From Chloroflexota bacterium (GTDB lineage: Bacteria; Chloroflexota; Anaerolineae; Aggregatilineales; Phototrophicaceae), in the NCBI GenBank assembly GCA_028875245.1, contig JAPPEU010000051.1, positions 1 through 45,884 of the forward strand: a stretch of 45,884 bases of DNA, written 5' to 3'. Shown in pieces: positions 1-6,688 of the stretch. Below the pieces are notes generated by a model. That model ran no database searches and was not told the DNA's origin. It worked only from the letters and a program-made list of their open reading frames with translations. How positions within the stretch are numbered: position 1 is the stretch's first letter; every line of letters begins with the position of its first letter. A program made the position numbers and the translations under genes.

Positions 1-3
1 GCT

Positions 4-54
4 CGTAGGGCGAGACAAGGGTCGCGTAGACACTGACCGTCTCTCGCCCCTACA
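4..54. repeat. Imperfect palindromic repeat, TGTAGGGGCG family
   Basis: The left arm GTAGGGCGAGA (5-15) pairs with the right arm TCTCGCCCCTACA (42-54); one base is missing from the left arm. The same terminal motif (TGTAGGGGC inward, GCCCCTACA outward) occurs at 1281-1357, 6454-6480 and 36003-36079, so this is a member of a small dispersed family and not a private hairpin. It lies directly upstream of the sugar kinase gene. It carries no coding sequence. It may begin before the window. Confidence 0.55.
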
Positions 55-185
55 AATTTCGCTATGATTGCAGATGGAATTTGGCAGGTTCATTAAATAA
101 GAGTGCACAGAGGACAAAGAGTTTATCCGTTTGCCTGGCGCTGTAAACCCGTAACCGTAACCTGCTAGATATTGGAAAGGCCTGC

Positions 186-1133
186 ATGACGCGCGAGACG
201 ATAATCTGCGTGACGCCCAACGCCGCGCTGGACCGCACCATGGTGGTGCCGGATTTCGCCGTCGGCCGCATTTCACGAATTCCGGCGGGCTTGACTGTGG
301 CGGGCGGCAAGGGTTTGAATGTGGCGCGCGCGCTGCGGATTCTAGGCGGGAAGCCCCTGGCGATGGGACTGCTCGGCGGGCACACGGGGCGCATGGTGGC
401 GGCGCTGGTGATGGAAGAAGGCCTGGAAGCGACATGGACCTGGTTCGCCGGCGAGACGCGAACCTGCACCATCATCGCCAACGCGGAAGGCATTTCGACC
501 GTGATCAACGAGTCTGGTTTAATCAGCCGCTCCGATTGGGAAGCGCTGGCCGATGATATCTGCCTGGCTGCCGGGCGTGACGATGTGAATGCGGTATGTC
601 TTTGCGGGAGCCTCCCGCTTGGCGCGCCGGATGCGGCGCCGATTGGCTTGATCGAACGACTGAACGGGCTGGGCGCGCGCGTCTGGGTCGATAGCAGCAA
701 AGGGGCGCTGGAGAACGCCATCGCTGCCGGCGCCTACGCCATCAAGGTCAATCGGGATGAATTCGCGGCGGCGCTGGGCGAAAGGCTGCGCAGCGCGGGC
801 GACATCATCGCGGCGGCCCGCCGCTTGCTCACGGATGGCATCAGCGTTGTGGTGGTTTCCCTGGGCGCTGACGGCGCGCTGCTGGTGACGGATACGCTGA
901 TTGTCGAGGGAAGCCCGCCGGCGATTCGGCCGGTTGACCCGGTCGCCAGTGGCGATTGCCTTCATGCCGGCATCGTGGCGGCCTTGGCGGATGGGGCTGA
1001 TTTTGCGGAGGCGCTGCGGCGCGGGGTGGCGGCCGGCACGGTCAACGCTTTGTATGCCGGCGGCGCGCAATTCCCGCACGCCCGCTATCTCGAGATCTTG
1101 AAAGAGACGCGGGTTGCAGTTCATTCGACTTAA
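186..1133 (+). CDS. PfkB-family sugar-phosphate kinase (1-phosphofructokinase / tagatose-6-phosphate kinase type)
   Basis: A cytoplasmic ATP-dependent kinase of the ribokinase/PfkB fold, 315 residues, the usual length for the hexose-phosphate kinase branch (FruK, LacC, PfkB). The N-terminal substrate signature GGKGLNVARAL is at residues 40-50. The C-terminal anion-hole and catalytic motif reads DPVASGDCLHAG, with the catalytic Asp near residue 257. This is the S-G-D form seen in FruK/LacC enzymes, with Ala in place of the usual Gly before it. GGAAAGG at 174-180 lies 5 bases before the ATG. It stands alone: no PTS or DeoR-type regulator is next to it, so the true substrate (fructose-1-P, fructose-6-P or tagatose-6-P) cannot be decided from this window. 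The family call is firm, the substrate is not. Confidence 0.85.
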   Translation: MTRETIICVTPNAALDRTMVVPDFAVGRISRIPAGLTVAGGKGLNVARALRILGGKPLAMGLLGGHTGRMVAALVMEEGLEATWTWFAGETRTCTIIANAEGISTVINESGLISRSDWEALADDICLAAGRDDVNAVCLCGSLPLGAPDAAPIGLIERLNGLGARVWVDSSKGALENAIAAGAYAIKVNRDEFAAALGERLRSAGDIIAAARRLLTDGISVVVVSLGADGALLVTDTLIVEGSPPAIRPVDPVASGDCLHAGIVAALADGADFAEALRRGVAAGTVNALYAGGAQFPHARYLEILKETRVAVHST

Positions 1134-1280
1134 ACCCCGGAGAATTTACACTTTGTTTAAGGTTTTTGTATAGACATTTTCCGCCTCATTTTTATCATGG
1201 CGGTTGATACTGAAGCAGTTCCAAGAATGCAATGAGAATGATCGCGGAACAAACGGAAATTGCCATAACAATCGAAAGGT

Positions 1281-1357
1281 TGTGGGGGCGAGACGGTGGC
1301 TCGCCTGTCGAATACCTAGATATTTGGACGCGGGCGACTCACCGAGTTGCCCCTACA
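1281..1357. repeat. 77-bp palindromic element, TGTAGGGGCG family
   Basis: It begins TGTGGGGGCGAGAC and ends GAGTTGCCCCTACA, so the ends are imperfect inverted repeats. Inside the right half, GGGCGACTC-ACC-GAGTTGCCC forms a smaller hairpin. The total length, 77 bp, is identical to the element at 36003-36079, which supports a defined mobile-type (MITE-like) or REP-like unit over chance palindromes. No open reading frame. Confidence 0.6.
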
Positions 1358-1386
1358 GACGACTTCCCGGACCGAGTTTATAAATA

Positions 1387-1410
1387 GGAGAACGCGGAGA
1401 GCGCAGAGAA
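1387..1410 (+). repeat. Dispersed GAGAACGCGGAGAGCGC repeat, forward copy
   Basis: The 23-base core starting at 1388 matches, with one difference, the reverse complement of 6506-6528. The two copies lie in opposite orientation on either side of the three-gene ABC operon. The motif is purine-rich with an internal GAGA(A/G)CGC periodicity. Function unknown. Confidence 0.5.
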
Positions 1411-1477
1411 TGTCCAATCAGATGTTTCCGCCTTTGGGCTTTAGGGCGCCGCGGGCAGGCGCAAAGGAAGTTGGCTT

Positions 1478-2392
1478 ATGATTCATGTGCGGAACATTGC
1501 CAAGAGCTATGGCCGCATCCGAGCCTTGCACGGCGTCAGCTTCGACATTGAGCCGGGTGAGATCGTCGGCTTGTTGGGACCGAATGGCGCCGGCAAGTCG
1601 ACCGCGATCAAGATCATCACCGGTTTTCTGCACCCGGATGAGGGAACGGTTGAGATCGATGGGCTGAATGTGCTGAGCAATCTGCGCGCGGTGCAAGCGA
1701 GCATCGGCTATCTGTCGGAGAATACGCCGCTGTATCCCGAGCTGTCGGTCCAAGCATATCTCTCCATGATGGCCGAGCTGCGGGAGGTTCCGCCCGCCGA
1801 TTTCATCGCGTTGCTCTCGGACGCGGTATACGGCGCCGGATTGCAAGATTATCTGACGCGGCCCATCGCCTCATTAAGCAAGGGTTTGCGGCAGCGAGTG
1901 GGGCTGGCGCAGGCGATATTGCACAAGCCGCGGTTTCTGATCCTGGATGAACCGACGGTCGGGCTGGATCCGACGCAGATCGTCGAGATACGCGCCCTGA
2001 TCAAATCCCTGGCGCAGGACAGCACGATTCTGTTCTCTTCTCATATCCTGTCGGAGGTTGAAGCTATATGCGACCGGGTAATTATCATCATCAACGGCGA
2101 GTTGAAAGCCGACCAAAGCCTGCGCGAGCTGAGCCTGAGCAATGACGCGACGCTGGTCCTCCAGCAGGACGATGAAGATGTGCAGCGTGAGCTGGCGGCG
2201 CTCGCAGGCATCTCGGGCGTACAGAGGATGCGTTCAGTCGATGATTATCCGTCTTACCGCATCGTCAGCTCGGCCGATATCACGCCGCGCATTTTTGCCT
2301 TGGCGGCGGACAGAAAGTGGCCGGTGCGAGAGCTTCGCCGCGATACGGTCACGCTTGAGACCTTCTTTAATCGGTTGGCGACCACGGCATAG
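1478..2392 (+). CDS. ABC transporter ATP-binding protein (GldA-like)
   Basis: The cytoplasmic ATPase of an ABC-2 type exporter, 304 residues. Walker A GPNGAGKST is at about 34-42, the ABC signature LSKGLRQR near 132-140, Walker B FLILDEPTVGLD near 153-164, and the H-loop in SSHILSEVE follows. The C-terminal 80 residues resemble the extension found in ATPases of ABC-2 systems such as GldA and NatA. AAAGGAAG at 1463-1470 is 7 bases before the ATG. The next gene starts 9 bases after the stop and encodes its permease, so they form one operon and one complex. In gliding Bacteroidetes the GldA-GldF-GldG transporter is needed for motility. In other phyla its cargo is unknown, and gliding should not be assumed here. 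Confidence 0.9.
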   Translation: MIHVRNIAKSYGRIRALHGVSFDIEPGEIVGLLGPNGAGKSTAIKIITGFLHPDEGTVEIDGLNVLSNLRAVQASIGYLSENTPLYPELSVQAYLSMMAELREVPPADFIALLSDAVYGAGLQDYLTRPIASLSKGLRQRVGLAQAILHKPRFLILDEPTVGLDPTQIVEIRALIKSLAQDSTILFSSHILSEVEAICDRVIIIINGELKADQSLRELSLSNDATLVLQQDDEDVQRELAALAGISGVQRMRSVDDYPSYRIVSSADITPRIFALAADRKWPVRELRRDTVTLETFFNRLATTA

Positions 2393-2401
2393 GAGGCGGC
2401 G

Positions 2402-5314
2402 ATGAAGAAGATCCTGTCTATCAGCGGCAAGGAACTCAAGCTGTATTTTGGCTCGCCGATGGCGTTGATTTTCGTCGGCGTTTTCCTCGTGCTTGCCTTG
2501 TTCGTTTTCTTTTGGGTGGATTCGTTCTTCGCGCGGGGCGCGGCCGATGTGCGCGCGCTCTTTGAATGGATGCCGCTGCTAATGATTTTGCTGATCTCCG
2601 CCTTGACCATGCATCAATGGAGCCGCGAGGAAGAAAGCGGCAACCTGCAGGTGCTGCTGACGATGCCGGTGCGCTTGAGCGAGCTGGTGGCCGGTAAGTT
2701 CCTTTCCGCCCTGGCTTTGGTGGCGTTGGCGCTGGGGCTGACGCTGTTCCTGCCGCTGACGGTGCAATCGCTTGGCAACCTTGATTGGGGACCGGTCATC
2801 GGCGGGTATCTGGCGGCGCTGCTGCTGGCCTCAAGTTACATCGCCATCGGTTTATTCGCTTCCTCGCGCACGGACAATCAACTGGTCGCGCTAATCGGCA
2901 CGGCCTTCATTTGCGGCCTGCTGCAGGCGATCGGCTCGCCGGTCATCACCGATTTGTTCGGCGCGGCGACGGGGGATTTGCTGCGCAAGTTTGGCACGGG
3001 CAGCCGCTTCGAAAGCATTGGACGGGGCGTCATTGATTTGCGGGATCTGGTCTATTATGTCTCGCTGGCTTTGTTTTTCCTGGCGCTCAATATCCTGTCC
3101 CTGGATGGCAAGCGCTGGAGCCGGGGCGCGCATTTGCGCGGTCATCGCCTGAACGCGGGCATCGGTCTCGCGCTTGTCGGGCTCAATCTGCTGGCTTTCA
3201 ACTTGCTGCTCGCGCCGGCCAATTTTGCCCGCCTGGATTTGACGCAGCATAAGGAATACAGCTTGTCGGATGTCACCAGGAATTTGCTGGCCGGTTTGCA
3301 AGAGCCGCTGCTGGTCCGCGGTTATTTCAGCGAGGCCAGTCATCCGCTGCTGGCGCCGCTGCTTCCGCGCATCAAAGACACACTGCGCGAATATGAGCTG
3401 GCGGCGAACGGCAAACTGCTATTGGAATTCGTTGACCCGCTGACGAACCCGGAGCTGGAGCGCGAGGCGAATCAGATTCATGGCATCCGCCCGACGCCAT
3501 TGCAGGTGAATGACCGGGGCGGCCTGTCGCTGGTCAATGTCTACTTTGATGTGCTCATCGCGTATGGAGACCAAAGCGCGGCGCTGAACTTTTCCGAAGT
3601 CATTGAGCTGGTCGATACGCCTTTTGGCGTCGAAGTTCGCCTGCGCAATTTGGAATATGATTTGACGAGCAATATCCAGCGCGTCGTGTATGGCTTTCAA
3701 AGCCTCGACGCGGTCCTCGCCTCGTTCGCTGAGCCGGCCAGGCTGACGCTTTATGTCTCATCGGCGACATTGCCGGAAATGATGACCGGAGTCAGCCAGA
3801 CGCTGCAGGATGTGGCGGCGGAGATCGCGGACAACAGCTCGGGCAAGGCAGTTTACCAACTGGTCGACATGTCCGCGCCCGACGCCGGCATCAGCGATGA
3901 GGATCTATTCGAGCGTTATCAGATTCAGCCGGTCGCGGCCAGCTTCTTCTCGCTCGATACCTTTTATTTGCATCTGGTTGTGGAAGCGGCCGGTGAATTT
4001 CAGGTGATTTATCCCGCGGGCGATCTCAGCCAGGCGGAAATACGCGGCGCCATTGAATCGGCCTTGAAGCGGTCATCGCCTGGTTTTCTGAAGGTGATCG
4101 GCTTATGGACGCCGCCGGCCCAAGGCGTCGACCAATTCGGGCGGCAGATGCCGAGCCTGCAGCAATACAGCATCCTGGAAGAGACCTTGCGGGAATCGTA
4201 TGAGCTGCGGCGCGTGACTCTTGAGGAAGCGCAAATCGCGGCCGATATTGATGCGCTCGTGTTGATGTCGCCGCATAGTCTGACCGAGCGGCAGCGTTAC
4301 GCGATTGATCAATACTTGATGCGCGGCGGCTCGATCATCGTAGCGGCGGGGCATTACCGGCTGGGCGTCGACCCCTACGCGGGGTCGCTGCTGCTCGATC
4401 CAAACGAGGGCGGCATTGAAGATCTGCTCGAGAGCTACGGCATCATCATCGGTGACAGTCTGGTGATGGATATGCAGAACGCGCCTTTCCCGATACAAAC
4501 GCAGCGCGATGTGGGCGATATGATCGTCACCGAAATCCAGGCGCGTGATTATCCGTTCTTCATCGATGTGCGCCCGAATGGCCTGGACGCGGACAGCCCG
4601 GTCGTCAACAATTTGCCGCTGGCGACTATGAGTTGGGCGTCCCCGGTCACGGTGGATGAATCGACCCTGCCGGATGCGCAGGTCACCACCTTGATTCGTT
4701 CGAGCGACGCGGCATGGGAGACGACCCTCGCCGACCCGCAGCCGGACCTGGAACTTTTTCCTGAATTCGGCTTCGCCATCCCGGATAAGATGTCGTACTT
4801 CCCCCTGGCGCTGGCGGTGGAAGCTTCGTTCAGCAGTCACTTCATCGGCAAGCCATCGCCGTTTGAAGCAAGCGAGGCGCCGGAAAGCGAGCCCCTTGGC
4901 TTGATTGAGCGCTCGCCCGACAATACACGCATCGTCGTGCTCGGCAGTTCCGAGTTCGTGAATGACACCGTTTATCAAATCTCGGCCAACTTCGCCGGCG
5001 ACCGTTTCATCAGCAATTTGCAGCTGGTGGCCAACGCAATCGACTGGTTCAGCGAAGATGTTTCGCTGGCGACAATCCGCAGCCGCGGCAGCGTGGCGCG
5101 GATTCTGCCGCCGATAAGCGAGGCGGAGCAAAACCGCTGGGTGTTGATCAATTATGCGGTGGCGATTATTGGCTTGATTCTCATCGGCGTCGTCTGGCAG
5201 ATACAGCGCCGGGCGGAACAGCCGATTCAGCTGCTGCCGCGGGAGGGCGACGCGCCAGTATCCAAAGCGCTTGCTGATGCCCAGGCCGCGACTGACCTTG
5301 ATGGAGGCGCATAA
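2402..5314 (+). CDS. Fused ABC-2 permease and GldG-like substrate-binding-type protein
   Basis: A 970-residue membrane protein. The N-terminal part (about 1-240) is an ABC-2 permease with roughly six hydrophobic segments (near 20-43, 53-70, 100-120, 132-154, 161-182 and 216-234), matching GldF. After a further segment near 250-276 comes a large extracytoplasmic domain (about 280-915) of the GldG / DUF7088 type. It ends with one membrane segment (about 917-940) and a short cytoplasmic tail. In Bacteroidetes GldF and GldG are separate proteins; here one chain holds both. GGAGG just before the ATG gives strong initiation. The stop TAA overlaps the next start by one base (TAATG), so translation is coupled to the DUF4340 gene. 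Function: presumed export or envelope remodelling; cargo unknown. Confidence 0.85.
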   Translation: MKKILSISGKELKLYFGSPMALIFVGVFLVLALFVFFWVDSFFARGAADVRALFEWMPLLMILLISALTMHQWSREEESGNLQVLLTMPVRLSELVAGKFLSALALVALALGLTLFLPLTVQSLGNLDWGPVIGGYLAALLLASSYIAIGLFASSRTDNQLVALIGTAFICGLLQAIGSPVITDLFGAATGDLLRKFGTGSRFESIGRGVIDLRDLVYYVSLALFFLALNILSLDGKRWSRGAHLRGHRLNAGIGLALVGLNLLAFNLLLAPANFARLDLTQHKEYSLSDVTRNLLAGLQEPLLVRGYFSEASHPLLAPLLPRIKDTLREYELAANGKLLLEFVDPLTNPELEREANQIHGIRPTPLQVNDRGGLSLVNVYFDVLIAYGDQSAALNFSEVIELVDTPFGVEVRLRNLEYDLTSNIQRVVYGFQSLDAVLASFAEPARLTLYVSSATLPEMMTGVSQTLQDVAAEIADNSSGKAVYQLVDMSAPDAGISDEDLFERYQIQPVAASFFSLDTFYLHLVVEAAGEFQVIYPAGDLSQAEIRGAIESALKRSSPGFLKVIGLWTPPAQGVDQFGRQMPSLQQYSILEETLRESYELRRVTLEEAQIAADIDALVLMSPHSLTERQRYAIDQYLMRGGSIIVAAGHYRLGVDPYAGSLLLDPNEGGIEDLLESYGIIIGDSLVMDMQNAPFPIQTQRDVGDMIVTEIQARDYPFFIDVRPNGLDADSPVVNNLPLATMSWASPVTVDESTLPDAQVTTLIRSSDAAWETTLADPQPDLELFPEFGFAIPDKMSYFPLALAVEASFSSHFIGKPSPFEASEAPESEPLGLIERSPDNTRIVVLGSSEFVNDTVYQISANFAGDRFISNLQLVANAIDWFSEDVSLATIRSRGSVARILPPISEAEQNRWVLINYAVAIIGLILIGVVWQIQRRAEQPIQLLPREGDAPVSKALADAQAATDLDGGA

Positions 5315-6363
5315 TGTTGAGCCGCAGTAACATTCTTCTGGCAATACTGTTGCTTGCTCAGGTTGTCCTTCTAGCCATATCGGTCGTCATATCGAGCGGC
5401 AGGGAAGCGCGTCCTGTTGCGCCGATTGCAGCCGGGATTGCGGCCGCCGATGTTGAAAAGTTCAGTTTCACCGATGACCTCGATAATGAAGTGACCTTTG
5501 CCCGGCGAGATGGTGGCTGGGTCTTGCCCGGCGCCGATGACTTCCCCGTCGACAGCGACAAGATTGAAGAGATTCTGAACAAGATCGCGGGGTTGGACAC
5601 GCGGCGTTTGATCGCGAGCAACCCGGCGAATTTCGCTCGCCTCGAAGTCAGCGATGAGGACTTCCGACGCAGGCTCAGCCTCGAAAGCGGGGCGGCGAGC
5701 TCCACTCTCTATCTCGGTGGCAGCGGCGGCGTCGACACCGTCTACGCGCGGCGCGCCGGTGAAGACAATGTCTATCTCGGCGTCGGGCTCAGTTCCTGGG
5801 AGCTCTCCACGCAAACGTCCACCTGGGTTGACGCGAATTATGTCAACGTGCCGCTGGAAGATCTGCTGGAGATTTCGGTAGAAAATGCGGAAGGCCGCTT
5901 TGCTTTCGCGCGCGATGGCGACAGTTGGCTCTACACAGATTTGCCCGAGGGCGAGGCTTTTGAAGACACGAAGATGCCGATCGTCTCGCGCAATGCGGCG
6001 ACAATTCGTCTGCTGGAGCCGCTTGGCTTGGAAGCGCTGGATGAATACGAACTTGCCGAGCCGCAAGCCGTCGTCCATGTGCGATATCGGAAAGCGGTCG
6101 CGCCAGTCGAATCTGCCGATGAAGTGCCCGCTGACGAGATGGAAGAGCCTGAAGCAGGCGCCGGCCAAATTGAATACACCGAGGAGGACTACACGCTGAC
6201 CTTCGGCGCTGCCCTGGAGGACGGCGTCGTGCTCAAGTCGTCGGCGGCGGATTATCACGTATTGGTGCGGGAGACGGTGTTCAACGCTTTTAATGATCTC
6301 AAGCGGGCTGATTTGATTCGCGCGCAGGAGTTGGAAGGCGAAGCGGTGGCGGAAGGCGGCTGA
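5314..6363 (+). CDS. DUF4340 domain protein, partner of the GldG-like ABC transporter
   Basis: A 349-residue protein with one N-terminal membrane segment (about 5-26), then a soluble, presumably extracytoplasmic part of alternating acidic and hydrophobic strands typical of DUF4340. The opening after the membrane anchor, with a conserved-looking VEKFSFTDD and a WVLP segment, matches the start of that family. An acidic stretch (residues about 268-290, rich in Glu and Ala) interrupts the C-terminal half. DUF4340 proteins are recurrently encoded beside GldG-like permeases, and here the start codon overlaps the permease stop by one base. The role is unknown. A periplasmic or cell-surface accessory of the transporter is the reasonable inference. 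Confidence 0.8.
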   Translation: MLSRSNILLAILLLAQVVLLAISVVISSGREARPVAPIAAGIAAADVEKFSFTDDLDNEVTFARRDGGWVLPGADDFPVDSDKIEEILNKIAGLDTRRLIASNPANFARLEVSDEDFRRRLSLESGAASSTLYLGGSGGVDTVYARRAGEDNVYLGVGLSSWELSTQTSTWVDANYVNVPLEDLLEISVENAEGRFAFARDGDSWLYTDLPEGEAFEDTKMPIVSRNAATIRLLEPLGLEALDEYELAEPQAVVHVRYRKAVAPVESADEVPADEMEEPEAGAGQIEYTEEDYTLTFGAALEDGVVLKSSAADYHVLVRETVFNAFNDLKRADLIRAQELEGEAVAEGG

Positions 6364-6453
6364 GGCGATTCACGTCCGCCGCCATCGCGAGCGGCGCCGT
6401 GAAAATCCCCAGTAAAACCAAGTAAGTAATTGAAATCTTACAATTAGAAGAAC

Positions 6454-6480
6454 TGTAGGGGCGTTTCGCTGAAACGCCCG
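6454..6480. repeat. Short perfect hairpin of the TGTAGGGGCG family
   Basis: After TGTAGG, the arms GGGCGTTTC (6459-6467) and GAAACGCCC (6471-6479) are a perfect 9-bp inverted repeat with loop GCT. The same core with mismatches (GGGGCCTTTC-GCT-GAAATCCCC) forms the left half of the 77-bp element at 36003-36079, so this looks like a half-element. Confidence 0.6.
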
Positions 6481-6505
6481 AAAAATTGAAACACCTTATT
6501 TGGCT

Positions 6506-6528
6506 TTCTCCGCGCTCTCCGCGTTCTC
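6506..6528 (-). repeat. Dispersed GAGAACGCGGAGAGCGC repeat, inverted copy
   Basis: The reverse complement reads GAGAACGCGGAGAGCGC followed by GGAGAA, 22 of 23 positions identical to the forward copy starting at 1388. With the palindrome at 6454-6480 it mirrors the repeat pair found on the other side of the ABC operon. Confidence 0.5.
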
Positions 6529-6640
6529 TGTAGTTCGTTTTTTTGCGCGATTTACTTGCACTTACTCCTGTGGCTCTCGGCTGAAGAAAAGCTGGTGTTT
6601 ATCATCTTGCCCAGCCCTCGATATTTGACGTCATCGCTCC

Positions 6641-6646
6641 TATAAT
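6641..6646 (+). promoter_or_regulatory. Candidate -10 box for glyQS
   Basis: A perfect TATAAT. No good -35 lies 16-18 bases upstream; the nearby TTGACG (6625-6630) is only 10 bases away, too close to pair with it. Transcription would start near 6653, which argues against the TTG at 6653 as translation start and favours the ATG at 6689. Confidence 0.4.
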
Positions 6647-6688
6647 GCTCGCTTGAAAAGCCAAATGAAGAACCGAACGGGAAGCTGC

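Larger units (their letters stand above)
1134..1477. other. Noncoding gap between the kinase and the ABC operon
   Basis: A 344-bp stretch without a credible gene. It holds a 77-bp palindromic element (1281-1357) and a copy of a second dispersed motif, GAGAACGCGGAGAGCGC (in 1387-1410). No convincing terminator or promoter could be fixed by eye, although the operon starting at 1478 must be served from here. Confidence 0.5.
6364..6688. other. Noncoding gap before glyQS with two repeats
   Basis: A 325-bp gap. It contains a solo palindrome of the TGTAGGGGCG family (6454-6480), an inverted copy of the GAGAACGCGGAGAGCGC motif (6506-6528) and a -10 box at 6641-6646 for glyQS. A GC-rich hairpin (CGCCGC ... 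GCGGCG, about 6378-6396) follows the DUF4340 stop but has no T tract, so I do not call it a terminator. Confidence 0.5.

Noticed and set aside
6625..6646. TTGACG followed by TATAAT as a full glyQS promoter
   Set aside because: The spacer is only 10 bases; a sigma-70 promoter needs about 16-18. Only the -10 box was kept.
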